From Treponema sp. (lineage in GTDB: Bacteria; Spirochaetota; Spirochaetia; Treponematales; Breznakiellaceae): a stretch of 12,402 nt of DNA. The notes under the pieces were generated by a model. The model made no database searches. It was not told the DNA's origin and was given only the letters and a program-made list of their open reading frames with translations. A program made the translations under genes and the position numbers. Shown here piece by piece: positions 6,443 through 12,402 of this stretch (positions are counted from its first letter, which is position 1; each line of letters opens with the position of its first letter). The stretch lies in assembly GCA_031256115.1 (NCBI GenBank), contig JAIRRF010000133.1, positions 1-12,402 of the forward strand, read 5' to 3'.

Positions 6443-6961
6443 ATGAGAAACCTTGAGGCAATCGAAACTGAACTTGCAGCGGCAAGGGAAGCTATCTCCG
6501 GCGTGAAGGGGACGCCGGCGGAAGTGTATAGCCGTATCGTGGGTTATTACCGGTCGGTACGGAACTGGAACAGAGGTAAGCGGGAAGAATACGGCCAGCG
6601 GGTAATGTTTCAACCGGATGCATCCCTGCTGGCCTCCTGCACCCCTATGGTACAGGAAGAAACGACAGAAAAAACTATTACGGAAGATGATTCACAATAT
6701 GCCGGAACAGAACTGAGGATCCTCCTCTTTATTCGTCCTGCCTGCCCTGCCTGCCCTTCGGCAAAAACTGCGGCGGGCAAGCTTGGCATCCCCATGGAAC
6801 TCTACGATGCAGATACCAATGAAGGACTGGCTGAGGCAGTACGGCGCCAGGTAATGTCAACACCTACGGCAATCCTCCTGTCTTCCAACGGAAAAGAGGT
6901 AGGCCGTGCGAGGGATCCGGACGCCATAGAACGGTTATTGGATGTTACCGAAGCTGTGTAA
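6443..6961 (+). CDS. Separate NrdD glycyl-radical domain fused to a CPAC redoxin
   Basis: A 172-residue protein with two recognisable parts. Residues 25-53 (AEVYSRIVGYYRSVRNWNRG and onward to YGQR) are the C-terminal glycyl-radical loop of class III ribonucleotide reductases; Gly34 is the candidate radical residue. After an acidic, Thr-rich linker (about 66-88) comes a thioredoxin/glutaredoxin-like fold. Its strand is LRILLFIRP, its active site C101-P-A-C104, and its cis-proline loop STPTAILL (P141). I infer that it supplies the radical glycine to the preceding truncated NrdD and may also reduce that enzyme's active-site disulfide. The closest known analogy is GrcA/YfiD, the stand-alone radical domain for pyruvate formate-lyase. 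It has its own AAAGGA ribosome site and overlaps the permease start by 20 bases. The alternative is a relic of a broken nrdD, which the intact motifs argue against. Confidence 0.85.
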   Translation: MRNLEAIETELAAAREAISGVKGTPAEVYSRIVGYYRSVRNWNRGKREEYGQRVMFQPDASLLASCTPMVQEETTEKTITEDDSQYAGTELRILLFIRPACPACPSAKTAAGKLGIPMELYDADTNEGLAEAVRRQVMSTPTAILLSSNGKEVGRARDPDAIERLLDVTEAV

Positions 6962-7709
6962 AGAATGGATGCTACATATAGCTTTGCCCTTAATCATCAT
7001 TGTAATTTGGGTAATCCTTTCTTCCCTGGACCTTCTTAATCCCTACCTGGTCCCTTCTCCGGCACGGGTTTGGAACGCGGCGCTGGGTCTTATTGTTTCC
7101 GGCGATCTTTTGGGACATATCGCCGTCAGCCTGGTAAGGGTTTGGGGGGGCTATGCCTTAAGCGTTTGCTGCGCCCTTCCCCTGGCTCTTCTTTTCCATG
7201 AAAGTCCCGTATTGCGTCGGATCTTTCACGGGCTTTTTGAAATGATCCGGGCCGTACCGCCCCTGGCGATGATTCCCCTGCTTATTTTATGGTTCGGTCT
7301 GGGCGAAGGGTCCAAGCTGGCGGTGATTCTGCTGGCTTCGTTCTTTCCCGTTTTTCTTAATGCCCAAAGCGGTTTTGACACCATGGACAGCAACTGGCTG
7401 GAATTATCCCGTTCCCTGGAATTATCCTTTCCCCGGCATCTTTTTTCGGTGCTGATACCCGCTTCGCTCCCCCAGATTATTACGGGGCTGCGGCTGGGTT
7501 TTGGTTATGCCTGGCGGGCATTGCTGGGTGCGGAACTTTTTGCCGCCGCATCGGGGCTGGGTTATCTTATTACCGATTCCCAGGCTATGGCCCGGATAGA
7601 CCGGGTCTTTGTGGGGATCATCAGCATCGGTATCCTGGGGGCTTTTTTCGACGCGCTGCTCCGGTTTCTGGCCCGGAGGCTTGTCGGACACAATCAGGTG
7701 GCGGTGTGA
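6942..7709 (+). CDS. ABC transporter permease, SsuC/TauC/NitT type
   Basis: Membrane subunit of an importer of the sulfonate/nitrate/taurine/pyrimidine-precursor family. The 255-residue protein has about six hydrophobic segments, beginning LPLIIIVIWVILSSL (about 15-29). It carries the family's cytoplasmic coupling loop, ELSRSLELSFPRHLFSVLIP, leading to SLPQIITGLRLGFGYAWRAL, then GAELFAAASGLGYLI. VRVWGGYALSV and EMIRAVPPLAMIPLLILWFG are also typical. The start at 6942 overlaps the previous gene by 20 bases; an ATG at 6969 is an alternative, and neither has a strong ribosome site. It pairs with the ATPase gene (GTGA overlap). No solute-binding protein is visible, so the substrate is unknown. 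Confidence 0.9.
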   Translation: MLPKLCKEWMLHIALPLIIIVIWVILSSLDLLNPYLVPSPARVWNAALGLIVSGDLLGHIAVSLVRVWGGYALSVCCALPLALLFHESPVLRRIFHGLFEMIRAVPPLAMIPLLILWFGLGEGSKLAVILLASFFPVFLNAQSGFDTMDSNWLELSRSLELSFPRHLFSVLIPASLPQIITGLRLGFGYAWRALLGAELFAAASGLGYLITDSQAMARIDRVFVGIISIGILGAFFDALLRFLARRLVGHNQVAV

Positions 7710-8455
7710 AAATCGATGTCCGTTCACTTTTCAAGAGTTACTCCGGCCCCGATGGAGAAACGATCCATGCCCTCCGCGATTGCAGCCTAGAGATAGAAAA
7801 CGGCAATTACACGGCTGTTGTAGGCCGGAGCGGATGCGGAAAAACAACGCTGCTTAAACTGATAGCGGGACTGGAAAAACCGGATTCAGGCAGCACAGAG
7901 TTTTTTGCGGAAAACTCTTCAGGATTTCCGGGTATTCCAAAAATGGGTTTTATGTTTCAGGATCCCCGGCTTCTTCCCTGGCTTACGGTAGAACAAAACC
8001 TTGCCCTGGCTTTTCCCTATCCCCGGAGCAAAACAGAAAAGAAGTCGGTTCAAAATGAAATACAGCGGGTTCTTGCCATGACCGGCCTGGAGGATCGGGC
8101 CGCTTCCCTGCCCCGGGAACTTTCGGGGGGCATGGCCCAGCGCGCTGCCCTGGCCCGGTGTCTTTGCAGAAAGCCCAATATTCTTTTATTGGACGAACCT
8201 TTATGCAGCCTGGATGCTTTTACCCGGCTCAGGCTCCGGGAAGAACTGGAAAGATTATGGCGGCAGCTTAAACTTACCGTTATCCTTGTTACCCATGATA
8301 TAGAAGAGGCGGTTTTTTTCGGTGACAAAGTTTTTTTAATGAACCAGGGAAAGCTGGATGAAGAAGTGCCTATCCCCCTTTCCCGGCCCAGGGATTATCG
8401 CGGCGCGGAATTTCAGGAACTCTGCCGCAAAATAGAAGATCTTTTATTATGTTAA
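7706..8455 (+). CDS. ABC transporter ATP-binding protein, SsuB/TauB type
   Basis: Nucleotide-binding subunit that powers the preceding permease. The 249-residue product has Walker A GRSGCGKTT (40-48), a Q-loop at Q85 in GFMFQDPRLLPW, the ABC signature LSGGMAQRAALAR (139-151), Walker B ILLLDEP (159-165) and the switch histidine H197 in VTHDIEEA. The RLLPW after the Q-loop is typical of the nitrate/sulfonate subfamily. It starts with GTG overlapping the permease stop, with AGGTGG just upstream, and ends overlapping the hydE start by 7 bases. The substrate cannot be assigned. Confidence 0.93.
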   Translation: MKIDVRSLFKSYSGPDGETIHALRDCSLEIENGNYTAVVGRSGCGKTTLLKLIAGLEKPDSGSTEFFAENSSGFPGIPKMGFMFQDPRLLPWLTVEQNLALAFPYPRSKTEKKSVQNEIQRVLAMTGLEDRAASLPRELSGGMAQRAALARCLCRKPNILLLDEPLCSLDAFTRLRLREELERLWRQLKLTVILVTHDIEEAVFFGDKVFLMNQGKLDEEVPIPLSRPRDYRGAEFQELCRKIEDLLLC

Positions 8456-9450
8456 GCGATAAAGAGCTGCTGCATTTTATTAGCACTGAAAACAGGGAAG
8501 AAACTGAAGGACTTTTTAAATCGGCACAAAAAGTCCGGGAAGAACATTTCGGCAAGACTGTGTATTTCCGGGGTTTAATAGAATTTACCAACTACTGTAA
8601 AAACGATTGTTACTACTGTGGAATCAGACGAAGCAATACCCGGTTAAAGCGTTACCGCCTGAGCCGGGAACAAATCCTGGAATGCTGCCGGAACGGGAAA
8701 CGTTTGGGGCTCCGTACCTTTGTGCTGCAAGGGGGGGAAGATTCCTGGTTCACCGATGAAAGGCTCTGTAAAATAGTTCGTGCCGTCCGTGCCGAATTTC
8801 CCGATCACGCGATTACCCTTTCCATAGGGGAACGCAGCCGGAAAAGTTACGAAGCCCTGTTTAAGGCCGGGGTAAACCGCTACCTATTAAGGCACGAGAG
8901 CGCTGATGATAAACATTACCGGGCCATGCATCCCCCGGAGATGAAACTACCTGCCAGAAAAGAATGTCTTTTTGCCCTGAAAGAAATTGGTTTCGAGACC
9001 GGGGCGGGATTTATGACCGGTTCCCCTTTCCAAACGCCGCAATCTCTTTTGGCGGATCTCCGGTTTCTGGCGGAACTGGAACCCCGGATGGTTGGCATAG
9101 GACCTTTTATTCCCGCCGCAAATACTCCCTTTGAAAATCATCCCCCGGGAGACGCCGGTTTAACCCTCCGGATACTAGCCCTCACCCGGCTGCTCCTTCC
9201 CCGGGTCCTGCTGCCTGCGACTACCGCCCTGGGTACCCTTACAAAGGACGGCAGAGAACAGGCCCTGGCAGCGGGGGCCAATGTGCTTATGCCAAACCTT
9301 ACACCCCAAAATGTCCGTAAACTTTATTCCATCTACGACAATAAAATCAGCAATAACGATGCCGCAGAGTCTGTCAGATATTTGGTCAAAAAAATCAAAG
9401 AGTTGGGCTATATTCCGGATTGCCTGGATCCAGCCGACTTTATAGCTTAA
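8449..9450 (+). CDS. hydE: [FeFe]-hydrogenase H-cluster maturation radical SAM enzyme
   Basis: Radical S-adenosylmethionine enzyme that, with HydF and HydG, builds the diiron subcluster of [FeFe] hydrogenases. The 333-residue protein has the CX3CX2C cluster motif at C50, C54 and C57 (in EFTNYCKNDCYYCGIRRSN), followed by the family's LKRYRLSREQI. Further HydE-like blocks are LQGGED, LRHESAD, IGPFIPAANTPF, TALGTLTKDGREQALAAGA and MPNLTPQNVRKLYSIYDNK. Extra C-terminal cluster cysteines found in some HydE are not seen, and they are not universal. It overlaps the ATPase gene by 7 bases, so it belongs to the nrdR operon. No hydrogenase, hydF or hydG is nearby. The related BioB/PylB group is less likely because of the RYR and TALGTL blocks. 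Confidence 0.9.
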   Translation: MLSDKELLHFISTENREETEGLFKSAQKVREEHFGKTVYFRGLIEFTNYCKNDCYYCGIRRSNTRLKRYRLSREQILECCRNGKRLGLRTFVLQGGEDSWFTDERLCKIVRAVRAEFPDHAITLSIGERSRKSYEALFKAGVNRYLLRHESADDKHYRAMHPPEMKLPARKECLFALKEIGFETGAGFMTGSPFQTPQSLLADLRFLAELEPRMVGIGPFIPAANTPFENHPPGDAGLTLRILALTRLLLPRVLLPATTALGTLTKDGREQALAAGANVLMPNLTPQNVRKLYSIYDNKISNNDAAESVRYLVKKIKELGYIPDCLDPADFIA

Positions 9451-10592
9451 TCTTTTCTGATTATTTCTGTAGCTTCGGGGAATGCATCTGCATTATACCT
9501 GGTGATTCTGGGCACCACGGCAGTTCTGAGCCCCTGGCACCATTCGAATGCCCTGGTTCCGATGAATTGAACATCATCGGATATGGCTATGCTTAGAAGA
9601 TTGATGCTGCCGGAAAATGCAAAATCTCCGATTTGTTTTACCCCATCGGGAATCGTATAGACTATCGCTTGTTTGCCCGCAGGGTATTCGATAAGAACAG
9701 TCATGTATTTATCAAACAAGACCCCGTCAATAGAGGAAAAAATGGGATTTCCCGGATCTACAGTAATTTCCCTGAGTCCGGTACACCTGCCAAAGACGCC
9801 TAATCCAATAGAGGTAATATTTGCGGGAATATGTACCCTTAAAAGATTTTCGCAGGCATAAAACGCTTCATCTTCAATGGTTCTAACGGTATTGGGGATA
9901 ATAATGCTGCCAAGCGCACTGCAATTTAAAAAAGCGTGAAGTTTAATAACTGTAACACCGGCAGGTATGTTCACGCTTGTAAGGTTTCGGCACCAGGCAA
10001 AGGTTCCGTTTTCTATTAAAGTAATACCGGAAGGTATTGTTACCTCTTTCAGGCTGGTACATCCGAAAAATGCCCTGCTTCCGATAGACCTAAGACCGGC
10101 GGGAAGGGAAACTTTTGTAAGGCTGCCGCACTCATAAAATGTACGGGCCCCAATGGAGGTAACGCCGAAAGGAATATCTATGGAGGCAAGGCTCTTACAT
10201 TCAAAAAACGCACCGTTACCGATAGAAGTTACTCTTGGGGGAATAATTATATCTGTAAGTCTTTCACAGCCGCTGAATGCATAGTCTCCGATCTCGGTTA
10301 AACTCGAAGGCAGGACAACCCTGGAAAGTTCATAACAATTAAAAAATGAACTCCGTATTTTCCTTACCCCTTCCGGAATAACAACAACCCTTACCTGTTC
10401 ATTAAAGACTTCATCCCCTATTTCGGTTATTCCCAGGGACGCCGGGATATTTACGCTCCTGTCTGTGCCCCGGTATTCAACCAAAACAGTACCTTCCAGG
10501 ATAAAATCCGAAGAATTGACAGAAGATGTCTGCCCCCAGAGCGGAAACATAAGGAAAAAAAGCAGTGTTCCTAAAACCATGTTTTTATTCAT
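9447..10592 (-). CDS. Exported BspA/TpLRR-type leucine-rich-repeat protein
   Basis: A 381-residue protein with a signal peptide (NKNMVLGTLLFFLMFPLWG, cleavage near residue 20) and no lipobox, so secreted or outer-surface. Residues about 48-375 are LRR_5 repeats of the form IPxxVTSIGxxAFxxCxxLxxV. Successive conserved prolines fall at residues 95, 118, 141, 164, 187, 210, 233 and 256, an exact 23-residue period. A break at about 280-314 (DPGNPIFSSIDGVLFDK) is a known insertion type in this family. Such proteins in oral spirochaetes and Bacteroidetes bind host or partner cells; that role is inferred here. AGGGAG lies six bases before the ATG. It ends tail-to-tail with hydE, their stop codons overlapping. 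Confidence 0.9.
   Translation of the reverse strand: MNKNMVLGTLLFFLMFPLWGQTSSVNSSDFILEGTVLVEYRGTDRSVNIPASLGITEIGDEVFNEQVRVVVIPEGVRKIRSSFFNCYELSRVVLPSSLTEIGDYAFSGCERLTDIIIPPRVTSIGNGAFFECKSLASIDIPFGVTSIGARTFYECGSLTKVSLPAGLRSIGSRAFFGCTSLKEVTIPSGITLIENGTFAWCRNLTSVNIPAGVTVIKLHAFLNCSALGSIIIPNTVRTIEDEAFYACENLLRVHIPANITSIGLGVFGRCTGLREITVDPGNPIFSSIDGVLFDKYMTVLIEYPAGKQAIVYTIPDGVKQIGDFAFSGSINLLSIAISDDVQFIGTRAFEWCQGLRTAVVPRITRYNADAFPEATEIIRKD
9468..10451 (-). repeat. Tandem LRR_5 coding repeat, 69-base period
   Basis: The codons for residues about 48-375 of the LRR protein repeat every 69 bases (23 residues), with conserved I-P, IG, AF, C and L positions. The units are divergent at the DNA level but regular in protein. 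Regularity breaks only near residues 280-314, after which at least two further units return in register. Confidence 0.8.
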
Positions 10593-10652
10593 TTTAGCTC
10601 CCTGAATATAACACTTTAACGGATAAAAGATTACGGATCAAGCTAAGGTTAT

Positions 10653-11654
10653 TTACTTGACAGCGAATTTGAAGCCAATGCTGATTTGTATTATTGTCCG
10701 GCTATAGCGGTATGTTCTGTTGTCTGATCCCGCGGTAATAGTAGAATCGCCGATGTCCAGGGCAAACCGGGGGTCCACAAACAATACACCCTGCCAGGTT
10801 TTTACACCGTATTGAAAGCCCCCCAGGACGGAAAACAGGGGAGGTCTGACGGTGCCCAATAACGAAATGTTGATATTTACACCCCCGTAGGGCTCCAACA
10901 TAAAATTACCGGAAGGTTTTAAGACAAGTTTTACCAACAGGGGTATTGCCGCTATATAATCCCTGAATTCGCCGTTGGCACCGTATGAAAGTCTAACCCA
11001 GTCGGAGGCTATTTCCGCACCCGCTTCAAGGGACATATTATTTAAAAAATGCACCTCTGCGGAAATACCGGCCCCATAATTTGCAAAATAGGTTGATTGC
11101 TCCCTGCTGTTGTAAATTCTGGGAGTCCAGAATGCGTATGCGGCCGCATACAGGAACCTGTCGCGCCAGTTGTCGTCAGGCAGGGTCTGAGCGGCGGCAG
11201 CCGGGGAAAGGATATAAACCGGAGCAGGCCCCTCAACCACAGGGTGTTCCAAAATGGGAAGAGGTATAAGAGAAACCAGCCTGAACAGCATGACGGCAAA
11301 AAATTCATCAATATCCGACATGGATTCATAGTCCATTTCCTGCTCTACCAGGATTTCTGCAATATTGTTATCCCGGACCTGGAGTCTTACCGAGTATTTA
11401 TCGGTCGAGACCAAATCGGGGTGGTAAATTCTGCCAATTACAGAATAACGGGCCTCCCCTTCCGAATTCGTTACCGAATAATTCCAGGACGAAAGCTCCA
11501 TTACAATTACTTTGGTAATATAGGCGTTATCCTCCGGCTGAATGCCGCCGCCTGTCACGGAAGGAACATATATGCTTATATCATGGTAGCTTTGGCTAAA
11601 AAGGGGGAAACCAAGACCAATCAACAATACAAGAATCTTTACGGACCGGCCCAC
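10653..11654 (-). CDS. Probable outer-membrane beta-barrel protein
   Basis: A 333-residue protein with a signal peptide (SVKILVLLIGLGFPLFSQS, cleavage near residue 20). Residues about 22-118 form a mixed domain (YVPSVTGGGIQPEDN, then MELSSWNYSVTNSEGEARYSVIGRI) that I do not recognise. A Pro/Ala-rich linker follows (about 120-150, with PAAAAQ). Residues about 155-333 alternate polar and hydrophobic positions in amphipathic strands (AGISAEVHFLNNMSLEAGAEI, MLEPYGGVNINISLLG). The protein ends IQISIGFKFAVK, a barrel-like last strand. The GTG start at 11654 overlaps the preceding lipoprotein gene by 16 bases, so the pair is coupled. A surface or envelope role is inferred; no specific function can be named. 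Confidence 0.7.
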   Translation of the reverse strand: MGRSVKILVLLIGLGFPLFSQSYHDISIYVPSVTGGGIQPEDNAYITKVIVMELSSWNYSVTNSEGEARYSVIGRIYHPDLVSTDKYSVRLQVRDNNIAEILVEQEMDYESMSDIDEFFAVMLFRLVSLIPLPILEHPVVEGPAPVYILSPAAAAQTLPDDNWRDRFLYAAAYAFWTPRIYNSREQSTYFANYGAGISAEVHFLNNMSLEAGAEIASDWVRLSYGANGEFRDYIAAIPLLVKLVLKPSGNFMLEPYGGVNINISLLGTVRPPLFSVLGGFQYGVKTWQGVLFVDPRFALDIGDSTITAGSDNRTYRYSRTIIQISIGFKFAVK

Positions 11655-12058
11655 TCAATTGTTATCCCGTTCCCGTCATCGCCGCCGCCGCCCAGACCAA
11701 AAGGATTCGTCACCTCCACCGAATAATGGTCGGACAGGCCGCCGTAGCTTACGTCAATAATGTGTCTCCCAATTTTAGAAAAAATAAAACCATTTTTGGA
11801 GACGGGTTTACGATCATTACCGGGATCCTCTACGCTGATCTCAACCTGGTCAATGGGGATCTGTTCCAGCCCTCCCCTGTAGTTGATAAAAACCTTTAAA
11901 TCGTAGTCCCTGTTAAACATATTGTTTATCGAATATGCCATCCTGTTCGGCATGGCTACAAGGCCGTCTCCTTCGGCCGAACCAAGGGAGCCTATGGGGG
12001 GAGAGCAGCCTAAAAAGCACAGGCTGAGAAACAAGAGTAGTACAAACCCGCATTTCAT
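11639..12058 (-). CDS. Putative lipoprotein with Ig-like stretch
   Basis: A 139-residue protein with a lipoprotein signal: KCGFVLLLFLSLCFLGCS, with Cys18 as the predicted lipidated residue (FLGC, acceptable for the loose spirochaetal lipobox). After a Gly/Ser/Ala linker, residues about 55-120 resemble a bacterial Ig-like beta domain (IPIDQVEISV, then FIFSKIGRHIIDVSYGGLSDHYSVEV). The C-terminus is Gly/Asp-rich (GLGGGGDDGNG). A strong AAGGGGGA lies before the ATG. It overlaps the downstream barrel gene by 16 bases and lies 27 bases after the partial gene, so the three probably form one operon. The function is unknown; surface anchoring is inferred. Confidence 0.75.
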   Translation of the reverse strand: MKCGFVLLLFLSLCFLGCSPPIGSLGSAEGDGLVAMPNRMAYSINNMFNRDYDLKVFINYRGGLEQIPIDQVEISVEDPGNDRKPVSKNGFIFSKIGRHIIDVSYGGLSDHYSVEVTNPFGLGGGGDDGNGITIEWAGP

Positions 12059-12085
12059 GCCACCGTCCCCCTTAACAAGAATTGG

Positions 12086-12402
12086 TTAAGGCCCTGAAAC
12101 AATAATATTCATGGCGGTAACTCCAATCCCCAGGATAATCGCCCCGCCCGTTGAGGGCAGTACCACCGAAGGTGCTGTCGTACCCTTTCCTCCGTCAGGG
12201 GCCAAATTGTTCAGCCCGCCCCGGATATACCAGGTAAGACCATTGGCGCCAGTATCTATCGCTATAACCGGGATGTTAACAAGAAGTCTGCACAAGCCGC
12301 CTCCGGAGCTTCCGACGTCGGGGGTTTCCATTGTTATTATTATCTTTTCGATACCGGCAGTACCGTCGGCAGCATATGCAGCCGAAGTCAATGTTACCAA
12401 CT
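12086..12402 (-). CDS. Unknown protein, C-terminal part only
   Basis: An open frame enters from the right edge and ends at a TAA (12088-12086). About 105 residues are visible, beginning VTLTSAAYAADG. The sequence is Gly-, Thr- and Ile-rich (TMETPDVGSSGGG, then NLAPDGGKGTTAPSVVLP) and ends in a short hydrophobic stretch (AIILGIGVTAMNIIVSGP). I do not recognise a family. The real start lies beyond the window, although a TTG at 12400 cannot be excluded. Its position 27 bases before the lipoprotein gene suggests a shared operon of envelope proteins. Confidence 0.5.
   Translation of the reverse strand, partial: LVTLTSAAYAADGTAGIEKIIITMETPDVGSSGGGLCRLLVNIPVIAIDTGANGLTWYIRGGLNNLAPDGGKGTTAPSVVLPSTGGAIILGIGVTAMNIIVSGP

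Noticed and set aside
8449..9450. The radical SAM gene as the NrdG activase of the operon
   Set aside because: It is 333 residues with HydE-specific blocks (LKRYRLS, TALGTLTKDGREQALAAGA); NrdG is much shorter and has a different surrounding sequence.

Overview
The window (12,402 bases, about half G+C) looks like a chromosomal segment of an anaerobic spirochaete, most likely a host-associated Treponema-type organism such as those of termite or other insect guts. The grounds are a Treponema-type (BspA/TpLRR) leucine-rich-repeat protein, a spirochaete-style lipoprotein, an [FeFe]-hydrogenase maturase (HydE), a class III (oxygen-sensitive) ribonucleotide reductase, and an rpmF-acpP-rnc cluster. 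The assignment is inference; there is no rRNA in the window. Genes are packed tightly, no gene-free gap exceeds about 120 bases between my chosen starts, and I see no tRNA, rRNA, CRISPR array or insertion sequence.

Left part (1-1778, minus strand): coaD (coenzyme A synthesis), then rpmF (ribosomal protein L32), acpP (acyl carrier protein) and rnc (RNase III, running off the left edge). A strong promoter (TTGACA, 17-base spacer, TAGATT) between coaD and rpmF probably drives rpmF-acpP-rnc. A 13-bp perfect hairpin lies inside the start of rnc. Then (1891-3714) come a plus-strand exported HEAT-repeat protein and, convergent with it, a minus-strand GT4 glycosyltransferase.

Central part (3790-9450, plus strand): one tightly coupled operon. 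It starts at a well-formed promoter whose -35/-10 spacer is occupied by an NrdR-box-like site, with a second weaker box about four helical turns downstream. The order is nrdR, nrdD, a 172-residue protein, an ABC permease, an ABC ATPase and hydE. The main discovery is here: nrdD ends after the C-terminal zinc-type knot and lacks the glycyl-radical domain. That domain (VGYY motif, candidate radical Gly34) is encoded by the next, separate gene, where it is fused to a thioredoxin/glutaredoxin-like domain with a CPAC active site. The catalytic body and the radical-plus-reductant part of a class III ribonucleotide reductase thus appear to be two polypeptides. The two reading frames are in register, separated by two stop codons, and the second has its own ribosome binding site. 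No activase gene (nrdG) and no solute-binding protein for the transporter are visible.

Right part (9447-12402, minus strand): four consecutive probably exported genes: a partial unknown protein, a lipoprotein with an Ig-like stretch, a probable outer-membrane barrel protein, and a 23-residue-repeat LRR protein. The LRR gene's stop codon overlaps that of hydE, leaving no room for a terminator between the two operons.
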